7,117 bases of DNA from Pseudomonas sp. (GTDB lineage Bacteria > Pseudomonadota > Gammaproteobacteria > Pseudomonadales > Pseudomonadaceae), in the NCBI GenBank assembly GCA_003523465.1, contig DQAA01000630.1:3789-10905 (forward strand). The letters run 5' to 3'. How positions within the stretch are numbered: the stretch's first letter is position 1; every line of letters begins with the position of its first letter. The notes under the pieces are model-generated. The model searched no databases. It was given only the letters and a program-made list of their open reading frames with translations, and was not told the origin of the DNA. Both the position numbers and the translations under genes were made by a program. Positions 1 to 6,127 of this stretch are shown here, in pieces.

Positions 1-23
1 ACAAGGCCCGCCGGGTCACTGAC

Positions 24-40
24 AACAACAAGAAAGGAAG
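24..40 (+). promoter_or_regulatory. A-rich Hfq/Crc-like motif joined to the opdP ribosome-binding site
   Basis: Positions 24-34 read AACAACAAGAA, which contains two overlapping exact matches to AANAANAA (24-31 and 27-34). It runs straight into the Shine-Dalgarno-like AAGGAAG at 34-40, seven bases before the TTG start at 48. In Pseudomonas, the Hfq-Crc complex represses translation of catabolic and uptake mRNAs by binding AANAANAA-type sequences next to the ribosome-binding site, so this layout is what a direct target looks like. The ribosome-binding site is well supported; Hfq/Crc control is inferred from the motif alone. Confidence 0.55.
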
Positions 41-47
41 TACTGCC

Positions 48-1424
48 TTGAAGACACTCTCTACCGTAATCGCCCTCTCCCTCGGCGGCCTGTCCGGCCT
101 GGCCCATGCCGCACCCGCCAGCCACGACTACCTGCCCCTGGCCCTGAAGGAAACCAGCGCCCAGGCCGAATCCAACGGCTTCATCGAAGACCAGAGCCTG
201 TCCGGCTCGACCCGCAACTGGTATGCCCGCGAGCGCGCGACCAAAGGCCCGCTGTTCCGCTATACCAAGGGCGACGGCAGCCGCCAGCCCACCCACAGCC
301 GCGACAACTGGGTACAGGGCACCATCCTCGACTACAGCTCCGGCTTCCCCCAGGGCACCGTCGGCTTCGCCACCCAGGTCGCCGGCTACCATGCCCTCGC
401 CCTGGAACGCGGCCGCGCCGCCGTGGCCGGGCCGAACAACCGCACCCTGACCCACAGCGACGGCGACGTCATCGGCCAATGGAGCAAGCTCGGCCTGGCC
501 AACCTGCAAGCGCGGATCTCCAACACCACCCTCACCGCCGGCCGTCAGTCGATCAACACCCCGGTGTTCGCCTACATCGGCAACCGCGCCTTGCCGTCGA
601 GCTTCGACGGGGTCGCCCTGCACAGTGCGGAGTTCGACAACCTGACATTCGACCTCGGCACCTTCGAGCGGGTCTCGACCCGTACCGAACAGGGCAAGAG
701 CAAGTTCCGCACCGAGTACTCGGCCCTCGACGCCGACACCGACCGGGTCAGCCTGGCCGGACTCAACTACCAGCCACTGCGCAGCCTGACCACCAGCCTG
801 TACTTCGGCCATGTCGAGGACATCTGGAACCAGTACTACTTCGGCGCCTCCCATGAACTGGGGGACAAGAGCGTGCTGGGCCTGACCACCGGGCTGAACT
901 ACTACGGCACCCGCGACACCGGCTCGGCGAAGCTGGGCGACATCGACAACGACACCTTCAGCCTGTCCTTCACCCTGGCGCACCAGGCCCACAGCCTGAC
1001 CTTCGCCTACCAGCAGGTGGACGGCAACGAGTACTTCGACTACATCCACGACACCAACGCGATCTTCCTCGCCAACTCGCTGTTCTCCGATTACAACGGG
1101 CCCAACGAGAGATCGTTCCAGGTCGGCTACGCCCTCGACATGGCCGGTTTCGGCGTGCCGGGGCTGCGCCTGAACGTCTACACCGCCCGCGGCTGGGGCA
1201 TCGACGGTACCCACTACAAGGGCAACGGCTACGATGTACGCAACCTCGATGGCGAACATCACCGGGAGTGGTCGCTTGGTGCCAGCTATGTCGTGCAAAG
1301 CGGACCGCTGCAAGCCACCAGCATCCGCGCCTACTACACCGCGCACCGCGCCAGCCGCGAGCAGCTCGACGGCAACCTGGACGAGTTCCGTGTCGTGACC
1401 ACCATTCCTTTCAACATTCTCTGA
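48..1424 (+). CDS. opdP: OprD-family (Occ) outer-membrane porin, OpdP type, for peptide uptake
   Basis: Encodes a 458-residue outer-membrane beta-barrel channel expected to pass small peptides into the periplasm. Residues 1-21 form a signal peptide: Lys2, a hydrophobic core, then AHA with cleavage near residues 21-22. OprD-family hallmarks follow: GFIEDQSLSGSTRNWY (44-59), a WVQGTILDYSSGFPQGTVGF stretch (88-107), GRQSINTP (165-172), and a late barrel segment with YIHDTNAIFLANSLFSDYNG (332-351) and AGFGVPGL (366-373). The last strand ends PFNIL, so the terminal residue is Leu, not the Phe common in outer-membrane proteins. Start: TTG at 48 is chosen because AAGGAAG lies seven bases upstream and the signal peptide begins there; no in-frame ATG or GTG is present upstream in the window. 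The frame does stay open to the window edge. The family is clear; the OpdP assignment rests mainly on its place beside dppA-dppBCDF. The P. aeruginosa counterpart (OpdP/OccD3) is linked to glycine-glutamate dipeptide uptake. Confidence 0.9.
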   Translation: MKTLSTVIALSLGGLSGLAHAAPASHDYLPLALKETSAQAESNGFIEDQSLSGSTRNWYARERATKGPLFRYTKGDGSRQPTHSRDNWVQGTILDYSSGFPQGTVGFATQVAGYHALALERGRAAVAGPNNRTLTHSDGDVIGQWSKLGLANLQARISNTTLTAGRQSINTPVFAYIGNRALPSSFDGVALHSAEFDNLTFDLGTFERVSTRTEQGKSKFRTEYSALDADTDRVSLAGLNYQPLRSLTTSLYFGHVEDIWNQYYFGASHELGDKSVLGLTTGLNYYGTRDTGSAKLGDIDNDTFSLSFTLAHQAHSLTFAYQQVDGNEYFDYIHDTNAIFLANSLFSDYNGPNERSFQVGYALDMAGFGVPGLRLNVYTARGWGIDGTHYKGNGYDVRNLDGEHHREWSLGASYVVQSGPLQATSIRAYYTAHRASREQLDGNLDEFRVVTTIPFNIL

Positions 1425-1429
1425 GCGGG

Positions 1430-1465
1430 GCCGGGAGCCGATCGCGATAGCGCCCGGCTCCCGGC
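1430..1465 (+). promoter_or_regulatory. Intercistronic stem-loop between opdP and dppA
   Basis: GCCGGGAGCCG (1430-1440) is the exact reverse complement of CGGCTCCCGGC (1455-1465), giving an 11-bp perfect, GC-rich stem. Within the 14-base loop, CGC (1443-1445) can also pair with GCG (1450-1452) around a GATA loop. The hairpin begins five bases after the porin stop codon. No run of T follows (the next bases are AACAAGGAAC), so it is not a normal Rho-independent terminator. Likely roles are protecting the 3' end of processed porin mRNA, partial attenuation, or positioning an RNase cut. The structure is directly visible; the role is inferred. Confidence 0.7.
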
Positions 1466-1479
1466 AACAAGGAACCGAC

Positions 1480-1485
1480 AAAGGA
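1480..1485 (+). promoter_or_regulatory. dppA ribosome-binding site (decides between two ATG codons)
   Basis: AAAGGA at 1480-1485 is seven bases before the ATG at 1493 but only one base before the in-frame ATG at 1487. The spacing therefore favours 1493, which yields a typical N-terminus MKKTSLQ. A second purine-rich patch, AAGGAA at 1469-1474, lies 12 bases before the 1487 codon, so minor use of the upstream start (adding Met-Pro) is possible. Confidence 0.6.
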
Positions 1486-1492
1486 CATGCCG

Positions 1493-3088
1493 ATGAAGAA
1501 AACATCCCTGCAAGCACTGCTGGCGACCCTGCTGCTCAGCACCTGCACCAGCCTCTGGGCACGCCCGCTGGTGGTCTGCACCGAAGCCAGCCCGGAAGGC
1601 TTCGATATGGCCCAGTACACCACCGCGGTCACCGCCGACGCGGCAGCGGAAACCCTGTTCAACCGCCTGGTGGACTTCAAGCCCGGCACCACCGAGATCC
1701 AGCCGTCCCTGGCCGAACGCTGGGAGATCAGCGAAGACGGCCTCGTCTACACCTTCCACCTGCGCAAGGGCGTGAAGTTCCACACCACGCCCTGGTTCAC
1801 CCCCACCCGGGAAATGAACGCTGACGACGTGCTCTGGAGCTTCCAGCGCCAGCTCGATCCCAAGCACCCCTGGCACGACAAGACCAGCATCGGCTTCCCC
1901 TATTTCGAAGGGATGAGCTTCAGCAAGCTGCTCAAGAGCGTCGAAAAGACCGACGAGCACACCGTGGTCTTCACCCTCACCCAGCCCCAGGCCCCTTTCC
2001 TGCGTGACCTGGCCATGGCCTTCACCTCGATCTACTCCGCCGAATACGGCGACCAGTTGCTCCAGGCCAACCGCACCGGCGACCTCAACAGCAAGCCGGT
2101 GGGCACCGGCCCGTTCATCCTGCAGCGCTATATCAAGGATGCGCAGATCCGCTACAAGGCCAACCCTGACTACTTCCGCGGTGCGCCACCGAGCGAAAGC
2201 CTGGTCTTCGCCATCACCACCGACAACAACGTGCGCCTGCAGAAACTGCGCGCCAACGAATGCCAGGTCGCCCTCTATCCCAAGCCCGACGATGTCCCGT
2301 CGATCAAGCAGGACCCGATGCTCAAGGTGGCCGAGCTGGAGGCGCTGATCATCGGCTACGTGGCGATGAACACCGAACACCCGGTGCTCAGCGACGTCCG
2401 GGTGCGCAAGGCCATCGACATCGCCTTCGACCGCCAGGCCCACGTCGACCAGCTGTTCGGCAAGGGCAACGCGCTGCTGGCGGTCAATCCCTACCCGCCG
2501 ACCATGCTCGGCTACAACCACGACAACCAGAACCCGCCCCACGACCTCGACAAGGCCCGCGCCCTGCTCAAGGAAGCCGGGGTGGCGGAAGGCACGGTGC
2601 TGACCCTGTTCACCCGCAACGGCGGCGGCATGACCAACCCCAACCCGCGCCTGAGCGCTGAAATGCTCCAGGCCGACCTGAAGAAGATCGGCCTGAAAGT
2701 GGATATCCGCGTCATGGAATGGGCAGAAATGCTGCGCCGCGCAAAGAACGGCGAGCACGACCTGGTGTCCACCGGATGGGCCGGCGACAACGGCGACCCG
2801 GACAACTTCATGACCCCGCTGCTCAGTTGCGAGGCAGTAAAGAATGGCGAGAACTATGCTCGTTGGTGCAATCCCGAATTTGACGCGCTGATCACCCAGG
2901 CCCGCCAGGTGATCGATTCGCAGCAACGAGAAGCGCTCTATAACCAGGCGCTGGCCGTGTACGATGCGGACCGGCCGTGGATAACCATGGCCCATCCGAA
3001 AATGTTCACGGCCATGCGCCGGAACGTCGAGGGCTACACCATCAGCCCCCTGACCAACAACAACTTCGCTACCACCCAGGTGAAGTAG
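1493..3088 (+). CDS. dppA: Periplasmic dipeptide-binding protein of the Dpp ABC transporter
   Basis: Solute-binding protein (SBP family 5) that captures di- or tripeptides in the periplasm for DppBCDF. It has 531 residues from ATG 1493 (two more from the in-frame ATG at 1487); E. coli DppA is 535. Residues 1-23 are a signal peptide ending SLWA, and the mature protein would start RPLVVCTEASPEGF, matching the E. coli mature start (KTLVYCSEGSPEGF). Four cysteines (29, 257, 446, 459) fall at positions equivalent to mature E. coli 6, 234, 422 and 435, fitting two conserved disulfides. GWAGDNGDPDNF (428-439) keeps Asp432, equivalent to E. coli Asp408, which binds the peptide amino group. EW (409-410) is also kept. 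The odd point is TRNGGGMTNPNP (374-385): in a gap-free alignment from my memory of the E. coli protein, Gly379 replaces Arg355, the carboxylate-binding residue. A dppA4-like paralogue is likely from context. Stem-loops lie on both sides of the gene. Confidence 0.93.
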   Translation: MKKTSLQALLATLLLSTCTSLWARPLVVCTEASPEGFDMAQYTTAVTADAAAETLFNRLVDFKPGTTEIQPSLAERWEISEDGLVYTFHLRKGVKFHTTPWFTPTREMNADDVLWSFQRQLDPKHPWHDKTSIGFPYFEGMSFSKLLKSVEKTDEHTVVFTLTQPQAPFLRDLAMAFTSIYSAEYGDQLLQANRTGDLNSKPVGTGPFILQRYIKDAQIRYKANPDYFRGAPPSESLVFAITTDNNVRLQKLRANECQVALYPKPDDVPSIKQDPMLKVAELEALIIGYVAMNTEHPVLSDVRVRKAIDIAFDRQAHVDQLFGKGNALLAVNPYPPTMLGYNHDNQNPPHDLDKARALLKEAGVAEGTVLTLFTRNGGGMTNPNPRLSAEMLQADLKKIGLKVDIRVMEWAEMLRRAKNGEHDLVSTGWAGDNGDPDNFMTPLLSCEAVKNGENYARWCNPEFDALITQARQVIDSQQREALYNQALAVYDADRPWITMAHPKMFTAMRRNVEGYTISPLTNNNFATTQVK

Positions 3089-3096
3089 GGTTCGCA

Positions 3097-3121
3097 CGAA
3101 AAATCGCCCAGGCGCTTTTCG
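3097..3121 (+). promoter_or_regulatory. Imperfect stem-loop just after dppA (possible weak terminator or attenuator)
   Basis: CGAAAA (3097-3102) pairs with TTTTCG (3116-3121). Inside, CGC (3105-3107) pairs with GCG (3112-3114) around a four-base loop CCAG, with a small unpaired bulge between the two helices. It begins eight bases after the dppA stop codon. The descending arm carries four T, too short and with too weak a GC stem for a strong Rho-independent terminator. It may cause partial termination, or protect the dppA mRNA 3' end. The palindrome is seen; the function is inferred. Confidence 0.45.
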
Positions 3122-3133
3122 AACGGATTCCAA

Positions 3134-3141
3134 AACAATAA
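3134..3141 (+). promoter_or_regulatory. AANAANAA motif in the dppA-dppB gap (candidate Hfq/Crc site)
   Basis: AACAATAA is an exact match to the A-rich motif recognised by Hfq-Crc in Pseudomonas. It lies in an unpaired stretch between two predicted hairpins, about 68 bases before the dppB start. That is farther from the start codon than the motif before opdP, so direct blocking of dppB translation is less certain. An eight-base A-rich match is uncommon in such GC-rich DNA but could be chance. Confidence 0.3.
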
Positions 3142-3144
3142 CGA

Positions 3145-3176
3145 GGCCCGTCGACCCTACCCGGGGACAACGGGCC
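3145..3176 (+). promoter_or_regulatory. Intercistronic stem-loop before dppB
   Basis: GGCCCGT (3145-3151) is the exact reverse complement of ACGGGCC (3170-3176). In the 18-base interior, CCC (3155-3157) can pair with GGG (3164-3166). The hairpin ends 18 bases before the dppB Shine-Dalgarno sequence (GAGGAA, 3195-3200). No T tract follows, so it is not an intrinsic terminator. Stem-loops between a binding-protein gene and the permease genes are a known way to keep binding protein in excess (malE-malF is the classic case). That role here is inferred. Confidence 0.55.
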
Positions 3177-3209
3177 CACGCCTTACCGGCTGACGAGGAA
3201 CACCACACG

Positions 3210-4220
3210 ATGTTGAGTTTCATTGCCCGGCGTCTGGGATTGCTGATCCCGACCTTTTTCGGCATTACCTTGCTGACCTTCGCACTCATACGACTCATAC
3301 CCGGGGACCCGGTGGAAGTGATGATGGGCGAGCGCAGGGTCGACCCTGAAATGCACGCACAGGCCATGGAACGGCTGGGCCTGAACAAGCCCTTGCCCGA
3401 GCAGTACCTGGATTACGTCGGCAAGCTCGCCCAGGGTGACCTGGGCGAGTCATTGCGGACCCGCGAAAGCGTGTGGAACGAATTTCTCGCCCTGTTTCCC
3501 GCCACCCTCGAACTGGCCCTGGCGGCCCTGCTGTTCGCCGGCACCCTCGGCGTCCTGGCCGGGGTCATCGCCGCGCTCAAGCGCGGATCGCTGTTCGACC
3601 ACGGGGTGATGGGGCTTTCCCTTACCGGCTACTCGATGCCGATCTTCTGGTGGGGCCTGATCCTCATCATGTTCTTCTCCGTGAGCCTGGGCTGGACCCC
3701 GGTTTCCGGACGCATCGACCTGCTCTACGACATCGAGCCGAAGACCGGCTTCATGCTCATCGACACCCTGCTCAGCGACGAGCAAGGCGCATTCAAGGAC
3801 GCGGTGATGCACCTGATCCTGCCGGCCATCGTCCTCGGCACCATTCCCCTCGCGGTAATCGCCCGGATGACCCGCTCATCCATGCTCGAAGTGCTGCGCG
3901 AGGACTACATCCGCACCGCCCGGGCCAAGGGCCTGTCGCCGGCCCGCGTGGTCTTCGTCCACGGCCTGCGCAATGCGCTGATCCCGGTGCTGACGGTGTT
4001 CGGCCTGCAGGTCGGCACCCTGCTCGCCGGCGCGGTACTCACCGAAACCATCTTCTCCTGGCCGGGCATCGGCAAATGGCTGATCGAAGCCATCGGTGCC
4101 CGTGACTACCCCGTGGTCCAGAACGGCATCCTGCTGATCGCCTGCCTGGTCATCCTGGTCAACTTCGTCGTGGACATCCTCTACGGCCTGGCCAACCCAC
4201 GCATCCGTCACCAGCGCTGA
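3210..4220 (+). CDS. dppB: Dipeptide ABC transporter permease DppB
   Basis: One of the two inner-membrane permeases that form the peptide channel. It has 336 residues, close to E. coli DppB (339). The N-terminus MLSFIARRLGLLIPTFFGIT opens the first membrane segment (about 9-30) and is followed by the family motif RLIPGDPVEVMMGERR (28-43). Further hydrophobic segments lie near 98-123, 135-160, 200-220, 255-275 and 303-325, giving six in all. The cytoplasmic EAA loop that docks onto the ATPases is EDYIRTARAKGLSPARVVF (231-249), followed by HGLRNALIPV (251-260). The ETIFSWPGIGKW motif (279-290) is typical of this permease family. ATG 3210 is supported by GAGGAA at 3195-3200, nine bases upstream. 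It is the first gene of the tightly packed dppBCDF block and ends ten bases before dppC. No anomaly is seen. Confidence 0.95.
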   Translation: MLSFIARRLGLLIPTFFGITLLTFALIRLIPGDPVEVMMGERRVDPEMHAQAMERLGLNKPLPEQYLDYVGKLAQGDLGESLRTRESVWNEFLALFPATLELALAALLFAGTLGVLAGVIAALKRGSLFDHGVMGLSLTGYSMPIFWWGLILIMFFSVSLGWTPVSGRIDLLYDIEPKTGFMLIDTLLSDEQGAFKDAVMHLILPAIVLGTIPLAVIARMTRSSMLEVLREDYIRTARAKGLSPARVVFVHGLRNALIPVLTVFGLQVGTLLAGAVLTETIFSWPGIGKWLIEAIGARDYPVVQNGILLIACLVILVNFVVDILYGLANPRIRHQR

Positions 4221-4222
4221 GG
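4219..4222 (+). promoter_or_regulatory. dppC ribosome-binding site overlapping the dppB stop codon
   Basis: GAGG at 4219-4222 shares two bases with the dppB TGA stop (4218-4220) and lies eight bases before the dppC ATG. A ribosome finishing dppB would already sit at this site, so translational coupling of the two permeases is likely. That would favour equal amounts of the DppB and DppC partners. Confidence 0.55.
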
Positions 4223-4230
4223 CCATCGTC

Positions 4231-5148
4231 ATGAATACTCCAGCTCCAACTCCGGCTCCGGCGATCGACCAGAGCCTGCTCTACCCCTCGCCGTACAAAG
4301 AGTTCTGGCACGCCTTCTCGCGCAACAAGGGCGCGGTGGCGGGCCTGCTGTTCATGTGCCTGATCGTCTTCTGCGCACTGTTCGCGCCGTGGGTCGCGCC
4401 GCACAGCCCCAGCGAGCAATACCGCGACTTCCTGCTGACCCCGCCGGTCTGGCTCGAAGGCGGCAACTGGCAGTTCATCCTCGGCACCGACGAACTCGGC
4501 CGCGATCTGCTCTCGCGGTTGATCCAGGGCTCGCGTCTGTCGCTGCTGATCGGCCTGTCGTCGGTGGTCATCTCGCTGATTCCGGGGATCGTCCTCGGCC
4601 TGCTCGCCGGCTTCTTCCCCAAGGCCCTGGGCGCCTCGATCATGCGCCTGATGGACGTGATGCTGGCCCTGCCCTCGTTGCTGCTGGCGGTCGCCATCGT
4701 CGCCATCCTCGGCCCTGGCCTGATCAATACCGTGATCGCCATCGCCATCGTCTCGCTGCCGTCCTACGTGCGCCTGACCCGCGCTGCGGTCATGGGCGAA
4801 CTGAACCGCGACTACGTCACCGCCGCGCGCCTGGCCGGCGCCAGCCTGCCCCGGCTGATGTTCATCACCGTGCTGCCCAACTGCATGGCACCGCTGATCG
4901 TCCAGGCCACCCTGAGTTTCTCCTCGGCCATCCTCGACGCCGCCGCCCTGGGCTTCCTCGGCCTCGGCGTGCAGCCGCCAACCCCGGAATGGGGAACCAT
5001 GCTGGCCTCGGCCCGCGACTACATCGAACGGGCCTGGTGGGTGGTCAGCCTGCCCGGCCTGACCATCTTGCTCAGCGTGCTGGCAATCAACCTGATGGGC
5101 GACGGGCTGCGCGATGCGCTGGACCCGAAACTCAAGAATGCCGCCTGA
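4231..5148 (+). CDS. dppC: Dipeptide ABC transporter permease DppC
   Basis: Second inner-membrane permease, pairing with DppB. It has 305 residues, close to E. coli DppC (300). A Pro/Thr/Ala-rich N-terminal tail (2-11) precedes the OppC-type N-terminal region, [18 protein letters not shown] (22-39), and the first membrane segment (about 34-56). The periplasmic stretch ends in [18 protein letters not shown] (85-102), a hallmark of DppC/OppC. More hydrophobic segments lie near 105-129, 142-160, 164-184, 220-245 and 270-290. The EAA coupling loop is around [16 protein letters not shown] (190-205). The conserved tail [14 protein letters not shown] (287-300) is present. Translation is probably coupled to dppB, and the gene ends ten bases before dppD. 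The N-terminal tail is encoded by a short imperfect repeat; otherwise nothing is unusual. Confidence 0.95.
   Translation: MNTPAPTPAPAIDQSLLYPSPYKEFWHAFSRNKGAVAGLLFMCLIVFCALFAPWVAPHSPSEQYRDFLLTPPVWLEGGNWQFILGTDELGRDLLSRLIQGSRLSLLIGLSSVVISLIPGIVLGLLAGFFPKALGASIMRLMDVMLALPSLLLAVAIVAILGPGLINTVIAIAIVSLPSYVRLTRAAVMGELNRDYVTAARLAGASLPRLMFITVLPNCMAPLIVQATLSFSSAILDAAALGFLGLGVQPPTPEWGTMLASARDYIERAWWVVSLPGLTILLSVLAINLMGDGLRDALDPKLKNAA
4237..4260 (+). repeat. Two-copy 12-bp imperfect tandem repeat in the dppC 5' end
   Basis: ACTCCAGCTCCA (4237-4248) is followed at once by ACTCCGGCTCCG (4249-4260). The copies differ only by A-to-G changes at two third codon positions, so both encode Thr-Pro-Ala-Pro. The repeat lies in the cytoplasmic N-terminal tail ahead of the conserved permease region, where length changes should be tolerated. 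Confidence 0.7.
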
Positions 5149-5158
5149 GGAGAAGCCC

Positions 5159-6127
5159 ATGTCACTTCTGCAAATCCGCAATCTCAACGTGCGCTTCGGC
5201 GACGCCGATGCCGTGCCGGTGGTCGACGGTCTCGACCTCAACGTGGACAAGGGCGAGGTCCTGGCTATCGTCGGCGAGTCCGGCTCCGGCAAGTCGGTGA
5301 CCATGATGGCGCTGATGGGCCTGATCGACGCCCCCGGGCGCATCAGCGCCGACGCCCTGACCTTCGACGGCAACGACATGCTCAGGATCAGCGGCCGCCA
5401 GCGGCGCAAGGTGGTCGGCAAGGACATGGCGATGGTCTTCCAGGACCCGATGACCGCCCTCAACCCCAGCTACACCGTGGGCTTCCAGATCGAGGAAGTG
5501 TTGCGCCAGCACCTCGGCCTGCGCGGCAAGGCCGCCCGCCAGCGCGCCCTCGAACTCCTGAAGAAGGTCGAGATCCCCGCCCCGGAAAGCCGTCTCGACG
5601 CCTACCCGCACCAGCTCTCCGGCGGCATGAGCCAGCGCGTCGCGATCGCCATGGCAATTGCCGGCGAGCCCAAGCTGCTGATCGCCGATGAACCCACCAC
5701 CGCCCTCGACGTGACCATCCAGGCGCAGATCATGGAACTGCTGCTGAACCTGCAAAAGGAGCAGGACATGGCGCTGATCCTGATCACCCACGACCTCGCC
5801 GTGGTCGCCGAAACCGCCAGGCGGGTCTGCGTGATGTACGCCGGCCAGGCGGTGGAAGTAGGCCAGGTGCCGGAGCTGTTCGAGGTCCCTGCCCACCCCT
5901 ACAGCGAAGCGCTGCTCAAGGCGATTCCCGAGCACAGCCTGGGTGCCGAGCGCCTGGCCACCCTGCCGGGTATCGTTCCCGGCCGCTATGACCGGCCCGC
6001 TGGCTGCCTGCTTTCGCCGCGCTGCCCCTATGTGCGCGACAACTGCCGCCAGCAACGTCCCGGCCTCGATCCCCAGGCCCATAGCCTGGCCCGCTGCTTC
6101 TACCCGCTGAACCAGGAGGTGGCGTAA
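5159..6127 (+). CDS. dppD: Dipeptide ABC transporter ATP-binding protein DppD
   Basis: One of the two cytoplasmic ATPases that drive peptide import. It has 322 residues with all nucleotide-binding motifs: Walker A GESGSGKS (39-46), Q-loop Gln95 in [12 protein letters not shown], signature LSGGMSQR (153-160), Walker B LLIADE (173-178) with catalytic Glu178, D-loop TALD (181-184) and switch His211 in THDL. The C-terminal oligopeptide/dipeptide-transporter region begins near 232 and carries Cys283, Cys289, Cys296 and Cys313. This cluster is reported to bind a [4Fe-4S] centre in DppD homologues. Start: ATG 5159 is preferred because GAGGAG (5147-5152) lies six bases upstream and [13 protein letters not shown] is the normal ATPase start. 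An in-frame ATG at 5114 would add 15 unrelated residues and overlap dppC. The stop codon overlaps the dppF start by one base. Confidence 0.95.
   Translation: MSLLQIRNLNVRFGDADAVPVVDGLDLNVDKGEVLAIVGESGSGKSVTMMALMGLIDAPGRISADALTFDGNDMLRISGRQRRKVVGKDMAMVFQDPMTALNPSYTVGFQIEEVLRQHLGLRGKAARQRALELLKKVEIPAPESRLDAYPHQLSGGMSQRVAIAMAIAGEPKLLIADEPTTALDVTIQAQIMELLLNLQKEQDMALILITHDLAVVAETARRVCVMYAGQAVEVGQVPELFEVPAHPYSEALLKAIPEHSLGAERLATLPGIVPGRYDRPAGCLLSPRCPYVRDNCRQQRPGLDPQAHSLARCFYPLNQEVA
6114..6120 (+). promoter_or_regulatory. Strong dppF ribosome-binding site inside the end of dppD
   Basis: AGGAGGT is a near-consensus Shine-Dalgarno sequence, the strongest in the window, six bases before the dppF ATG at 6127. 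It lies within the last codons of dppD. The junction reads TAATG, so the dppD stop and dppF start share one base. This suggests coupled, roughly equal synthesis of the two ATPases. Confidence 0.75.

Noticed and set aside
5..17. Small hairpin near the window start (GGCCC with GGGTC)
   Set aside because: Only a five-base-pair stem including one G-T pair, with a three-base loop and no T tract; too weak to call and cut close to the window edge.
1430..1465. Rho-independent terminator after opdP
   Set aside because: The stem is strong enough, but no T-rich tract follows it and dppA begins within 30 bases, so it is listed as a stem-loop and not as a terminator.
1538..1549. Lipoprotein signal (lipobox) in DppA around LSTC
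   Set aside because: The residue before Cys18 is Thr, not the usual Gly/Ala/Ser, and cleavage after SLWA gives a mature start that aligns residue for residue with E. coli DppA.
3089..3209. Separate promoter for dppBCDF in the dppA-dppB gap
   Set aside because: I could not find a convincing -35/-10 pair or a sigma-54 type GG-N10-GC element; the hairpins explain the gap better.
1334..3388. Very long open frame on the minus strand opposite dppA (684 codons)
   Set aside because: It is the expected shadow of a GC-rich gene with C/G at third positions. It spans three intergenic or gene borders without respecting them, its product is low-complexity and rich in Gly, Val, Ala and His, and dppA on the other strand is unmistakable.
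5114..5158. Upstream ATG that would extend DppD by 15 residues into dppC
   Set aside because: No suitable ribosome-binding site precedes it, the extension has no family similarity, and ATG 5159 has GAGGAG at ideal spacing.
4159..5463. Long minus-strand open frame opposite dppC and early dppD (434 codons)
   Set aside because: Composition is dominated by Gln, Gly, Arg, Asp and His without any recognisable domain. It lies across well-supported dppC and dppD, as is typical of antisense frames in high-GC DNA.
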